A stretch of DNA of 64,000 nt, taken from positions 4,780,618 through 4,844,617 of the forward strand of contig CAUJGJ010000444.1 in NCBI GenBank assembly GCA_963170055.1. The letters are read 5' to 3'. The notes below the pieces were generated by a model, which saw nothing but the letters and a program-made list of their open reading frames with translations, was not told where the DNA came from and did not search any database. This DNA comes from Halisarca cf. caerulea. Taxonomy: Eukaryota > Porifera > Demospongiae > Chondrillida > Halisarcidae. The position numbers were made by a program, and so were the translations under genes. Shown here piece after piece: positions 11,953 to 22,319 of this stretch; positions within the stretch are counted from its first letter, which is position 1, and each line of letters opens with the position of its first letter.

Positions 11953-12975
11953 ATGCCTTTGTCCGCTTATCAGAGACAGAGAATTGTGACTACATTTATG
12001 GAGAACAGAAAGCTAACGCTAAGTGAACTGGAACGAACCCTTGCTTTGGAAGGAATTGTGACGACAAGGAAAACGATAGCAGCTACTATTGCAAAGTGGA
12101 GGACAACCAGACACACCCAGAATCTCCCTAGAAGTGGCCGGCCTACTATGATACCTAAGTTACATCAGCTGTTTATCGAGAAAAAGATGCAAGAGAATGA
12201 TGAACTAACAGCTGCAGACTTACTGGATCTCATGATCGCCCGTTTCGGAAGAAGACATTGCGGTTACTCTAAAAGGACACTTGCGAGAGCCAGAAAAGAC
12301 CTGGGATGGACCTTCAATACTGTACGCTATTGTCAAGCCATTCGAGAAGGCAACAAAGCTAAGCGGCTCGAGTGGTGCAAGGAAAGGCTCGATGAAGGCG
12401 AAATGTTTGATGACGTTATCTTCACGGACGAATGCACTGTGCAATTGGACCGACATAGACGAAGGTCTTATAGGAAGAAAGGCTCTGCAAGAAAGCTTAA
12501 GTGCAAGCACAAGCACCCGCAGAAGATTCATGTCTGGGCAGGGATCTCAAAGAGAGGAGCGACTCAGATAGTCATCTTCGATGGTATCCTGACAGCCGTC
12601 AGATATGCTGATATTTTGACTTCTTCTCTGTTGCCCTTCATTTGGGAAGTGTATCCGGCAGGACATCGTCTCTACCAGGACAATGACCCGAAGCACACTA
12701 GCCGCTATATCCGAGACTATTTCAACACTAATAACATCATTTGGTGGAAAAGCCCAGCAGAAAGTCCGGATTTAAACCCAATAGAAATGGTTTGGGGTTC
12801 AATGAAGACTTTCTTGCGGGACAGGGTCAAACCAAAGAACCTTGAGGAATTGAAGGTAGGTATCAAGGAATACTGGGGGAGGATGACGCCAGAATTGTGT
12901 TCGCGGTACATTGACTATCTCCAGAAAGTCCTTCCTGTTGTGTTGGAAGTCAGTGGCGGCCCTTCTGGACATTAG
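11953..12975 (+). CDS. Tc1/mariner transposase (DD34E), intact
   Basis: 340 residues, the normal Tc1 transposase length. Residues 1-60 form the first helix-turn-helix (LSAYQRQRIVTTFMENRKLT...), followed by the GRP motif (SGRP at 61-64) and a second HTH to about 120. The DDE catalytic triad is readable: D159 in IFTDE, D243 in YQDNDPKHT and E278 in SPDLNPIEMVW, with 34 residues between the last two (DD34E). It cuts and pastes the surrounding element at TA sites by recognising the TIRs at 10302 and 13289. The ATG at 11953 is preceded by a purine-rich aatttcaag and is the first in frame. No stop or frameshift is seen. Confidence 0.95.
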   Translation: MPLSAYQRQRIVTTFMENRKLTLSELERTLALEGIVTTRKTIAATIAKWRTTRHTQNLPRSGRPTMIPKLHQLFIEKKMQENDELTAADLLDLMIARFGRRHCGYSKRTLARARKDLGWTFNTVRYCQAIREGNKAKRLEWCKERLDEGEMFDDVIFTDECTVQLDRHRRRSYRKKGSARKLKCKHKHPQKIHVWAGISKRGATQIVIFDGILTAVRYADILTSSLLPFIWEVYPAGHRLYQDNDPKHTSRYIRDYFNTNNIIWWKSPAESPDLNPIEMVWGSMKTFLRDRVKPKNLEELKVGIKEYWGRMTPELCSRYIDYLQKVLPVVLEVSGGPSGH

Positions 12976-13291
12976 ACTCTTATTAAATATATTTTATTAT
13001 TACTATTACCATTATTTTGTTTCGATATTTCTGTACGATAATATTTGTCTTGTGAATTCTAATAATCCAAGCTTGCATTCAACTTCGTTTGTTTATCTAG
13101 TACTTTGATGCCGACCACGGATAAATACAGCGACCACTAATTATCTGCGTTTGTACGCGGAAGTGAAATTATCAGTCCGCGGATTTCCTCTCTGCTAACC
13201 GCGGTGATCATCGAAGACTTACGCGGAATTTCTGCGGATTCCCGTTGCTGTGCCTGCGGAAAACTGGGAGTTACTTTTGACTTGTACTGTA

Positions 13292-13882
13292 TATATCATG
13301 TAGTACGGTAGTACTACATATGTAGGGATGATGCCGAAACAAAATGGCCACCCATACATTAGAGCCTAACGTATTTGCGCTAAAACTCACATCTGGTACG
13401 TCTTGGAGCTCCAAAAACCCCATATTCTAACGTTTTGCTGAATTTAGATAGATATAAGTATTTAACAGGCCACTAAGTGCCCTACTTTCGCTGAAAATCG
13501 GAAAGTTTACATAGCATAAAAGGTCACCGTTTCGGCTTCGGCTTCTTCTTCTTCTTATTATTATTCTCACCTTTTAATTCAAACAAGATAGCAACCACTA
13601 GGAGGGACATAGCAACCTAATTTCATCACCATTCTAACTCAATACTTCGCGCAGGGTGCCTTTTAGATATTTAGAAGAAATTTGTTCCGGGGCAAGCAGA
13701 TTTTCTGGACTCAACTGCAAAATTGGCCGTGTCCGCCATTTTATAAATGGCCGACTCGTATCTGGATGGTCTCGTATTTGCATATGCGGCAACTTTTTGT
13801 GTCAGTTTTCAGTTACAACGTAGAGAATACACTGTTTTATGGGTATATGTTCAAAATAGACATAAAAAGTACACGGACAAGA
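13292..13882. other. Intergenic
   Basis: Contains a CTT/ATT-rich simple stretch at about 13540-13565. No gene or element ends recognised. Confidence 0.4.
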
Positions 13883-13902
13883 ACCGTACAAAAGCCATTT
13901 AA

Positions 13903-15862
13903 AGGGCCACTGACACCTTCAGACAACCTGGTTCAAATCACGAGAGTATCCTCTAAAACCAGTGAAAATCGTAATAAAAGTTGTTCGCGAGCTTTGGTTA
14001 ACGAGAAAATCGCTCACTTCCGGTAAGATCGCCCAAAAATTCTGCCATTTTGGTTGTGATGTCACAGTGGGAGCCGGTTTACATTAGCGCTATAGTGTTT
14101 AAATATTAAAACCTCTACATTTGGGAACGAAATTGCTCAAAACTACTCACAAGGAACAATGTCACAAAGCTGAGTAGCTGGAGAGTGCAGCGTAAGACTT
14201 TGTGAAGGAGAATCTGTGCAAAAATTCCAAAAAGGGGCTACCCTCAGAACTGAAATTGCCAAGACTCATCAATGTACACCAGGCAGACTGGACTTCGCCA
14301 ATTAGCAACTCAGCACTATGTATAGCCTGCACTTCAAAATGGAAGTGTAGAACTTGAAAACTGTGCTGTAGAAATAGATAGGATTGTCTTGATGAGAGCT
14401 GGCTTTCAAACCAGATGCAATAAAACCATTTGCTTGTGGATAAATGTGCTGGCTACCATTTCTCTTGGTCTGTATTGATACAGCTGTGGAGCAACTTCTG
14501 TAATGACCTCCCCTCAACTCACACACACTTCAGTGCAATCATTAGCATGTTCTGTTCAGAATCCATTCTACACATTAGACAACAGAACTCCAGCTGAAGT
14601 TTTACTGACTGAGACTTGTGATGTAATGTCATTGACTTCAAAGATTTCCAAACAACTAAGGAATAGAGCAAGTCACTGTTATTCAATGAAATCCAGCATG
14701 AGTTTTCAAACACCCGATAGCTTGCCTCCCTTTTCAGAAGTGAATATGAGGAGCCGAACAAGACAAGCACCACAGACAGCTAAATTACATATACCGACAT
14801 CTTGTAATTTGGAGCTGGAGATACCTGGGCAAGCACAAGGGAGTGGTGCTACTCTCCTGTGCAGTCCCCATGTGTATGACTCAGCCATCAAGTTAGCAAA
14901 CAATTAATTGAATTTCCAGTTGCAATTGGTGTACGTTGGTACATCTGACAGTGTATACTACACATGCAATATGAAGTTCTGAACCATAATGCATACTAAA
15001 CAGAACAAATTCATGCTCCACTGCAACGTTTATAATAGCTATGTGCTATTGACTATGTATAGGGTGATTGATGCTTCGCAATAGCCTTTAGTTTCAACAC
15101 ACATTGTCATCACTATATTACATCAAATTAGAAATGTATGAGGTTTGGTGCTGTATAGGATACGACACCATGCGAAATTATGGATAATCATGACATATTT
15201 GAAATGTTGCTCGTTCCAAGGCCTAGCTTCAGATGCAGTCCAAAAACAGGTGTCTTGACGTACCATTTACTCAGTCATTTTATCATCATTCTGACGAATT
15301 TCCCGACACCAAACAAACACGCACTGCAATGTACTGCATGAACATCTACGTACGAGAAACAGAAAAGAATCGATAGCGTACTCTATACCAGGTACTATTA
15401 AGTCGATGAACTCGTTTGCTGTCTTCAGAATCTTCGTCCGAATCGTCATTTTCTTCTTCGTTGCAGTCGTCCTCGCCATTGGTACTGCTCATATTGGTAC
15501 TGTCCTACCCCTAGCTTTTCGACTATCCCTTCGTAATATCCATAAGTATGTTCTTCTTCGTCAGTAAAGTGAATTTCGAGCTTATCGTACGACGTACCCA
15601 AGCAGTACAGACTGATTTCTCCTTCGCGCTTGCTATCAAACGTACATAAGTTGCTCAACCGGTTCCCACTGTGACGTCACACCACCCTTCGACGCTGTTC
15701 ACCGGAATACCAGAACTCGCCCACACATTAATTGGATTTTGATCACCTTTTAACCACTGTAACTCCCCCACCAAATGTGGGGGGGCACTAAGATGGGTAT
15801 CAAATTGTATCATTTTTTATACTCCTTCATATATCAAAAACTGTGTAGGTGTCAGTGGCCCT
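13903..15862. mobile_element. TTAA-target (piggyBac-like) element inserted in the foldback arm
   Basis: TTAA at 13899-13902 and 15863-15866 flank ends AGGGCCACTGACACCT and its complement. A second inverted pair lies about 150 bp inside (gtgayGTCACAGTGGGA..CCGG at 14053 and 15660). The uninterrupted sequence catTTAAaaa survives in the other arm of the foldback (around 16425), confirming the insertion and its TTAA duplication. The canonical piggyBac CCC end is not present, so the superfamily is tentative. The only coding trace inside is the decayed fragment at 15267-15658; no transposase was recognised. Confidence 0.7.
15267..15658 (-). pseudogene. Decayed fragment resembling the P2X7-type intracellular/zinc domain family
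   Basis: From ATG at 15658 the frame gives a KLEIHFTDEEEHTYGYYEGI block and GQYQYEQYQ. After a frame change near 15480, another frame gives an acidic run (DDCNEEENDDSDEDSED), then RVHRLNSTWYRV. A further frame gives CSCSTLQCVFVWCREI. The order [Y-x-[FY]-E], acidic linker, R-L-x-x-x-x-W, and a C-x-C...WCREI motif is what I associate with the P2RX7 C-terminal-like domain that is frequent in cnidarian and sponge mobile genes. At least two frame changes, no full domain. Could instead be an unrelated acidic protein. Confidence 0.35.
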
Positions 15863-16706
15863 TTAAAAACGGATAAAAGATGTAGGGATGAAAAATTGTC
15901 ATTGTCAATAGTCAAAAGTCACTGGAACAAGGTAGAGTTGATTGTTGCATAGGGCTGAACAGGCATAGGTATAGACAATCAGAGGGTTAGGGCACATTGG
16001 GCTAGACAGGCATGAGGATGGACTATGCATAGGTTTAGGACTGACATAGTGCAAGGCATACATGGGGCTGGATGGGTACAGAGCTTGACTGGGTAAAGGG
16101 CTAGACGGGTTAATTCCCTACATCCCTTGTTATATCTTTTGCTAGCTAATACAAACAGGATGAGGGATTGATATACGGAATTAACCCATCTAGCCCTTTA
16201 CCCAGTCAAGCTCTGTACCCGTCTAGCCCCATGTATGCCTTGCACCATGTCAGTCCTAACCCTATGCATAGTCCATCCTCATGCCCGTCTAGCTAGCCCA
16301 ATGTATACCTCCATATGTCTATACCTATGCCTGTTCATCCCTATGCAACAAACAACTCCACCTTGTTCCAGTGATTTTTGATGATTGAAAATTTTTCATT
16401 CCTACATATTTTATCCATTTTTAAATGGTTTTTGTACAGTTATATATATATTTATATACGGATTTGAAGGGAATTCTTATAAGAGAATTTATATAATGGT
16501 AATAGAGAAGTATAAATTTATACTAGAATGAGTTATAGGAATTGTTTTCAAAACAATTGTCCAGCTACAATAAACAGTATGTTAATGACTGTTCAGCTGT
16601 GCTCTCACACCTCAATGCTTTGAAGTGATACGAGTGCGTGGGGTGGCAGCCCCCACAAGTTTTTAACTCGAATTACTTGTTTCTTTAAATCCATATACAT
16701 TACACT

Positions 16707-17461
16707 GGCGTAGCCGACCCTTTTCCGCCATATAACTAGGCCGGAGAAAGGGTCTGGTATGCTTGTGCATCACTTCCGTACCCGAGAGGCGGAGTCAGTG
16801 ATGACTAAACCAAAAAATCAAAATGCAAAGCAAATCAATGGAGTTGTTAGCGGCTGAGCTCTGCTGTACAATTACTAAGAACAAGAGGTTTGTGTGCGCC
16901 CCCTATGCACAAGCGTTTTTTGTATGGTTTAAAAATTGGTTGAAGGAGCGGTTATTGCCAACTCTTTCGGGGAACAATCGCATTTACATTTTTCTGTTAA
17001 ACATTGCTACAATGATGCAAAAAGACTGTACTGTGAGAAAAACTTTACAAGTGAACTTTATACACAATTAGTAAAAGGCGAAACTGCTACAGGCAAGCAA
17101 ATAGTTGGCAACAAACCTCACCACTTGCACAAAGCAGGTGAACTATCATAGCTCATTTAAACTACAGAAAGGATTGAGAACATTTTAGTTCATAAAATAG
17201 CATGACTCGCCTTAAAAGAATCTTCGCATCTGACGATAACGTTGATTACGAGGTAAATCCCCGCAGGAGATTTATGATCCCACATATTATTAATACTGCG
17301 TGTCTTGTATGCATTAGCTAGTGTTCTGCAATCTGATTGGGCACCTGATTTCAGGATCCAGGTACGGAAAGTGATCTGCAAGCATACCACACCCTTTCCT
17401 GCTCACCCTGTGACGTCAGTCCCCCAAATAGGCCAAGCACGGATTGGGTGGGCTACGCCAA
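16707..17461. mobile_element. Non-autonomous element with ~105-bp imperfect TIRs
   Basis: Left ggcgtagccgaccc...aaagggtctggtatgcttg...tcacttccgtacc and the complement of the right end (ggcgtagcccaccc...aaagggtgtggtatgcttg...tcactttccgtacc) align over about 105 bp. The interior has short frames without family signal. Long TIRs suggest a Mutator-like or P-like MITE; I could not identify a target duplication. Confidence 0.6.
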
Positions 17462-17706
17462 ACTATATATATATAGTTTGGAACTGTTAGCCAAGGGCTA
17501 CTATTAGTGTCACCCAGAAAAGAAAAGGAAAAAAAATATAGGTAGAAAATAAATGTATAGACAAAAGAGATTGAAAGTGTTTGTACAAAAGAATTCTAAA
17601 AATAAATAAATCACTAAATAAAATTTAAAGAAAATGAAGTTCAGAATTTACATTCAAGAATTTGCTATGGGATGGAATACAAAAGATAATTACAATGAAG
17701 AAGTCA

Positions 17707-18250
17707 TTAGAAAAAGTAGTCTTTACAAAGTTCTGAGAACGCCCCGAAGTCTGCACAAGTTCTCATTTTCTCAGGAAGAGACCGCCACAATGAAGCACCA
17801 GAGAAGCTGAAGGCCTTTTGTCCGAAGCTAGTTCTCGAGGGAGGAAGGTTTACTTGGTGGGTGAAAGAGGAGCGAGTGTTATAGTGAGAGGATGGGGAGG
17901 AGAAAAGTTGGGAAAGATAAGAAGGAGACTCAGAAGACAAGCATTTGAATACAGTTTGAGACAAGTGGAGATTTCTTCTGGCAGAGAGAGTAGAAAGACC
18001 AAGTTCAGAACGAGCAGCAGAAGCAGAATAATTTCTACGCTTATAAAGGACAGTACGACAAGCAAAGTTTAGTAGAGTTTCCAAGCGAAGAGCTTCATCC
18101 TTAGTACACCCAGACCAGACAACGTCGCAATAGTCAAAGGAGGGGAAGAATGTAAGATTTTAGATACAGAAGAAGGAGGGGCTGAGGGAGAAACCAAGAG
18201 AGGCGACGTAAAAGGTGGAGGCTACGGGTGACCTTGTTACAAACCAAATT
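17707..18250 (-). pseudogene. LINE C-terminal tail
   Basis: The - strand reads FDYCDVVWSGCTKDEALRLE, continuing LLNFACRTVLYKRR..., then SYLSQLFSSP, HYNTRSS, LPPSRTSFGQKAFSFSGASL and WRSLPE before a stop at 17707. This is the characteristic end of CR1/L2/RTE-type LINE ORF2 proteins (YNTRS...FG..S....G..LWN.LP). The part upstream of about 18085 is out of frame. Only the 3' end of the element survives, as is usual for 5'-truncated LINE copies. Confidence 0.75.
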
Positions 18251-18395
18251 CATGAGTCAGAATTAGTCAACTTGATCAAGTGCTTCAAGAGATTTAGAGG
18301 TAATCCCATTATTTATAGTGAGAGGAGGGGGAGTGTTTGAATTATAAAAATACTGTGTTTGAATTATAAAAACACTTGAAAATACAACATCTTAA

Positions 18396-19342
18396 CCCTT
18401 CACCGGTCGCGTTACAATTTTGCGCGGTACGCCTCACAGTCACGAGCCACTTAAGTGGCACAGATATTTTAAAGGTTTGTAAACCAACCAATATCAGTCA
18501 GAGAGCCTTTCTAAGCATTTCATTTGAAAGATTTACTTCTTAGCTATTGATTTATCAATTATGCGTTCTCTCATCACTCTCCATTGTTGAGAAATCCTCC
18601 CAGAAAGATAGTGCGCTACCTTGTGCAATAGCTTTCAGTACGAATCGGTATTTTTAACTACTCTTTGCACTTAATCTCCTTGATCTTAGGCTAACCACTT
18701 GTTGTAGTCATATCAGGCAACTAAAGTCATCAAATAACTCCTTATCATCAAATACTGGTGAACAATGACAAAAAAAAATCAAGAATGTGATAATGTATGT
18801 ATATGAAAGCAAAGTGACTTCTATCTTGCCGAATTCACAAAACAAGTCCTTTAAATCCATCTGGATCTGCATCTTCCGCCTTCGCTATTGAAAATGATGG
18901 TTCTCTTTGCAGGCACAAGACGATGGACAATGCACCATGTTTTGAAACCTGACGACAGAGGTAAGATGCGGTTGTTTCGTTGCATCTCTTGTTCCAAGGA
19001 GTTCAAGCACCTTCACAATGCTCTGTGTTGCAAGATATACAACTCAAAAGGCCAAACGATGTAGAAATGGCCACAACAAGATGCAGGCACAATGAGCGGA
19101 AGCCATTTTAGTCGTGTGGTTTTGACTGTTTTTCGTATAATTGTTCCGCATACTTTTGTATATCAACAAATTTAAACTGCTATAACTTTAGCTACACAGA
19201 TCATATCGACTTCAAACTACATTAAAAGCATACATACGCGATATAGATCCGTACCATGTAAAAATAATATAAAATACCAAAATATTATCGCTAGTGACCG
19301 CGAGCTATGTGAGCCATTAAGTGGCTCGTGACCGGTGAAGGG
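18396..19342. mobile_element. piggyBac-type non-autonomous element
   Basis: TTAA at 18392-18395 and 19343-19346 with ends CCCTTCACCGGTC and its perfect complement; both ends then carry a cacgagcca(c)ttaagtgg palindromic word. These are textbook piggyBac termini (TTAA-CCC). Inside, 18968-19065 could encode RCISCSKEFKHLHN followed by CC, possibly the cysteine-rich C-terminal finger of a lost transposase, but no catalytic core is present. Length 947 bp. Confidence 0.8.
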
Positions 19343-19534
19343 TTAATAAGGCTTTGGAGATTAGATGGAGGCTTAATAAAACCATCTGACTCTTTTTCTT
19401 CCAGAATATGGCCATAATGTTAGCTAGTCCCGCTAGCTAGACCCATGCTCACTTCCATTTTGTCACCATCAGTCCCTGAAAAAAGTAAAGTGAGCATGGG
19501 CCGGGCCAGTGTGACAAAATGTTAGTGTAGGTAC

Positions 19535-20303
19535 GGTAGGGATCAAAAAAAAGTTTACATTTCGTAATAGTAATACGCATCGTTTTACGCAGTGATTACC
19601 AAGCGTATTGCGGAAAAATCACTCTCCGTATTGCGTTGCGTATTACAGATCATTTAGGGCTGTGTAATTTTGCATCGCCAACGAGTCACGCGCACTAATA
19701 TTAGATGCGCGCATATTTTATTATGTTGGCCAATGACAAAATGGCCGTAGCGGCGACCTTGGAGATATCGTTCACTGAGTCTTTTAACTTAGTTTCAAAG
19801 TCTTTGAAAGCAAGGAAAATTGTAATCGATGTTGATTATGACTCTTCGGAAGACACTAAAGAAACCCGTGGAGTACACGGGTATTTTCGCTCGTTATCAG
19901 CTCGTAGCCTACCTACGTACGTAGCCACAAACTTATATCTCCAAGATCGTTCCCATTTTGCTAAGGAGAACGCGTGGTTTAGTGTTTTGGTCAGAAAAAG
20001 AGAGCATTTCCATCTTGATGTGTGATTTGCCGGACTAGTAAGTTGCGACATTGGCCAGGAAATCTTCACGTAGGTCGGCCAACGCTTGTTCAAAGGCATA
20101 CTAGAAACAAGGTAGAAGTTTAACCAATGTTTGAAGAGCACAGAAAGACTTCCTAAAGGCACAACAGAACGAACTTGCGCTACGTAATTATTTTTCGTAA
20201 TTGCGGTATTCTCTGTTATTACGCAGAGTAATTGCGCACAGTAATACGTACGTAATACGCACGCATTGCGGATCGCAATGTTAACTTTTTTTTGATCCCT
20301 ACC
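19535..20303. mobile_element. hAT-like MITE, full copy
   Basis: GGTAGGGATCAAAAAAAAGT at the left is inverted at the right end (ggtagggatcaaaaaaaagttaacatt). The flanks gtaggtac (19527-19534) and gtaggtag (20304-20311) agree at 7 of 8 positions, an 8-bp duplication typical of hAT. The interior has multiple gtaatacgc/gcgtatta words near both ends and no transposase. A partial inverted copy lies at 25985-26308. Confidence 0.7.
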
Positions 20304-20445
20304 GTAGGTAGTTAGCAAAAGTTAGCAAAGGTGGCATACATATGTCAAACTCTTGTCCAGCCACTAGTCCCATACTTCTCCCGGCAAGGGTGAGGTGAAG
20401 GTAGGGTATAGTGTGTTGACGGATTTTGCTGCGGTTTTGGAAGAA

Positions 20446-20572
20446 TTTACCGGAAGTGAGCGTTTTTCAGTAAAACGAAAACTCTCAAGCAACTTTAAAC
20501 CCACTTTTAGGTCGTTTTAGGTGATTCTTTACAACATATCAAAAATCATCAAAACATGTCAGTGGCCCTTTA
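20446..20572. mobile_element. Solo end related to the 13.9-kb TTAA element
   Basis: gtcagtggccctttaa at 20557-20572 is the same terminus as at 15849-15866. Moving inward, ttaccggaagtgagcg mirrors the gctcacttccggtaa block of the 13.9-kb element. The left partner was not found, so this is a truncated copy. Confidence 0.55.
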
Positions 20573-20794
20573 AAAAGTCTTATTCAATTTGCTTGTATCC
20601 CCATAGGCCTCGACAAAAGAAGCCCAAGGTTGAGAACATTGAACTCTATTTGGAGGCTTTAAAGGAGCTATGTAGAGAACCAGAAGCTCCATTAAAACCA
20701 GAATTTGATGAAAATGATCTCGTTGGGCAGAGCATTTGAGCAACTTTGAAGCCTGAGCAACAGAAGGCTCTTGCAAAAATGAAAATACAAGGTA

Positions 20795-21534
20795 CAGTAC
20801 TTCTCATAGAAAACCGTCCAGTTTACGGGCGATGACCGCGTGACCGACCGACTGACTGACTGTTCGAGCAACGATTGAACGACCGTGTGACTGGCAGTGA
20901 CGTTTCGCAAGAGATCAAAACATCCACTCTCTTTTTCTCTAAAGACTCTTCAAATTTGAGAAAAAAGTCTGAGTCGTCCGCCTCCATTGGCAGTTTATCT
21001 CCTGAAAAATTCGAAGCGTCTTCTTCGATCGTTGGATTGGGGTGAGTCTGTTTTAACTAATTGGAGGGATATCACTTTGGAAATTGGATGCATCCCTTGG
21101 ATGTGGATAGCAGTAGCTCCACAGTCTTGCTTGTTCCTTGAAAGTATTAGTAACGTTCGCTTGAAGTTTCAGTGAAGTTCGTTCAAAGTTTCAGTTAAGT
21201 TCGTACTAAATTATTATATGGTGGCCTCGAAGCTTCAGCGAAGTTCGCTCGAAACTTCAGGAAAAATCGTTCAAAGCTTTGGCGAAAATCGTTCAAAACT
21301 TCAATAACGTTCACGCGAAGTTTATTCTGCGCAATCGAACATAATTTCTGTGCATACCACGGTTTGAATACACCATTTCTCTCCATTTCTGTCTTCCTCG
21401 ACCATTGGCATTGCGTAACAACCATGACGTTCATTACACATCACGTAATGACGCCATTCAAGCTGACAATTGACCCTTGACTGAGTGCTGATCAACTGAC
21501 GGCGTGCTGGACGGTTTTCTATGAGAAGTACCGT
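20795..21534 (+). mobile_element. Reference full-length copy of the gtacttctcatag MITE (740 bp)
   Basis: TA (20793-20794, 21535-21536) flanks ends CAGTACTTCTCATAGAAAAC and CGGTACTTCTCATAGAAAAC (complement), giving TIRs of about 26 bp. The interior has tandem short repeats (gaccgaccgactgactgact; cgttcaaagtttcag / gcgaagttcgctcgaa) and no protein. The TA duplication suggests mobilisation by a Tc1/mariner transposase. Five other pieces occur in this window (6307, 25464, 27637, 27948, 28226). Confidence 0.85.
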
Positions 21535-21536
21535 AT

Positions 21537-22319
21537 GAAATTGAATATTGTGACGTATAGCCTGTCCAATTATACCCTAGTTAAGATAATAACTCAGTAT
21601 ACTAGCTACTTTAGTAGTATCAAGTGATAATGCATACGGCAGGTATAACAATTAGTAGTAAAAACTGTATAGTTTGAGTTTTAGTTATTGTTACTGTAAT
21701 ATATTATTATTTTGTTACACAACTTAAGAACTGCCAGTACTGCGTACATGGCTGATTTGCCATGGCACTGCTCCTGATGGGGACATGAAACAATTCATCG
21801 TGGTATTACGCAATTCTGCAGCTGAACGTGAGCAGGCATTGTGCTCAACATGCTAATGTTTCTGATAACATCTGCTGCTTCTCTTCTCCAATTGCCTGAA
21901 ATTGTGCTCCCTTCGTACCTTGGTGGAAAATATGGACGATTTGACGGGGCATTGCTGGCTTCAGAAACTTTCCCATAATTACGTAAACAATTAATTTCAA
22001 TTCTACAGTTAATCTTAGGCTGAAACTTTGGATGACGAAATATTGGAGAAACCTCTTTAATCCAACACTCATTGGGGTTTGAAAAGTGTTGATTTAGGAG
22101 ATTACTAGATTGTAGAGTGACTCTTTGCATACTTTAATATGGTGTATGCACCTCAGAAGATGGCCTGAACAGAGAATGTCGGATATTAGAGGTGTTAAAT
22201 TACAGAGGTTTCAATGTAGATATGTTTCTATACACCTCATAACATACCACTGATGCACATACAGGTTCAATAAGCACGTGTACATATGTATGCATAAGAA
22301 TTAATCAAACACAATTTAC
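21537..22319. other. Intergenic; one arm of a 58-bp direct repeat
   Basis: 21990-22047 (ttaatttcaattctacagtt...gacgaaatattgga) recurs at 22961-23018 with one or two differences. No gene recognised. Confidence 0.6.

Larger units (their letters stand above)
10302..13289 (+). mobile_element. Complete Tc1/mariner element with a divergent BEN-domain gene
   Basis: Left terminus CAGTACAAGTCAAAAGTAAC and right terminus are inverted repeats with a single mismatch over about 34 bases (G/A in the CCCGG/CCCAG position). TA lies at 10300-10301 and 13290-13291. Both subterminal regions carry repeats of a gcggaaaac / taacatccgcgg word, likely transposase-binding sites. Two genes diverge from the middle: a full-length DD34E transposase (11953-12975, +) and a BEN-domain gene (11606-10686, -). 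TIR identity and the intact transposase indicate recent activity. Typical Tc1 elements are 1.3-2.4 kb with a single gene, so 2988 bp with a cargo gene is unusual. Confidence 0.92.
13883..16440. mobile_element. Foldback element with ~260-bp arms, split by a TTAA element
   Basis: The arm 15863-16117 (plus its outermost ~20 bases, now displaced to 13883-13902) is the inverted copy of 16177-16440, with a 59-bp loop. Both arms contain reiterated phrases such as gggctagac / gcatagg and end in (a)cygtacaaaarccattt. No open frame spans it. Long imperfect palindromes of this form are foldback transposons or products of inverted duplication. Confidence 0.75.

Noticed and set aside
19836..20318. 160-codon - strand frame in the hAT-like MITE
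   Set aside because: Spans the TIR and its flank and has no transposase motif; MITEs of this size are non-coding.
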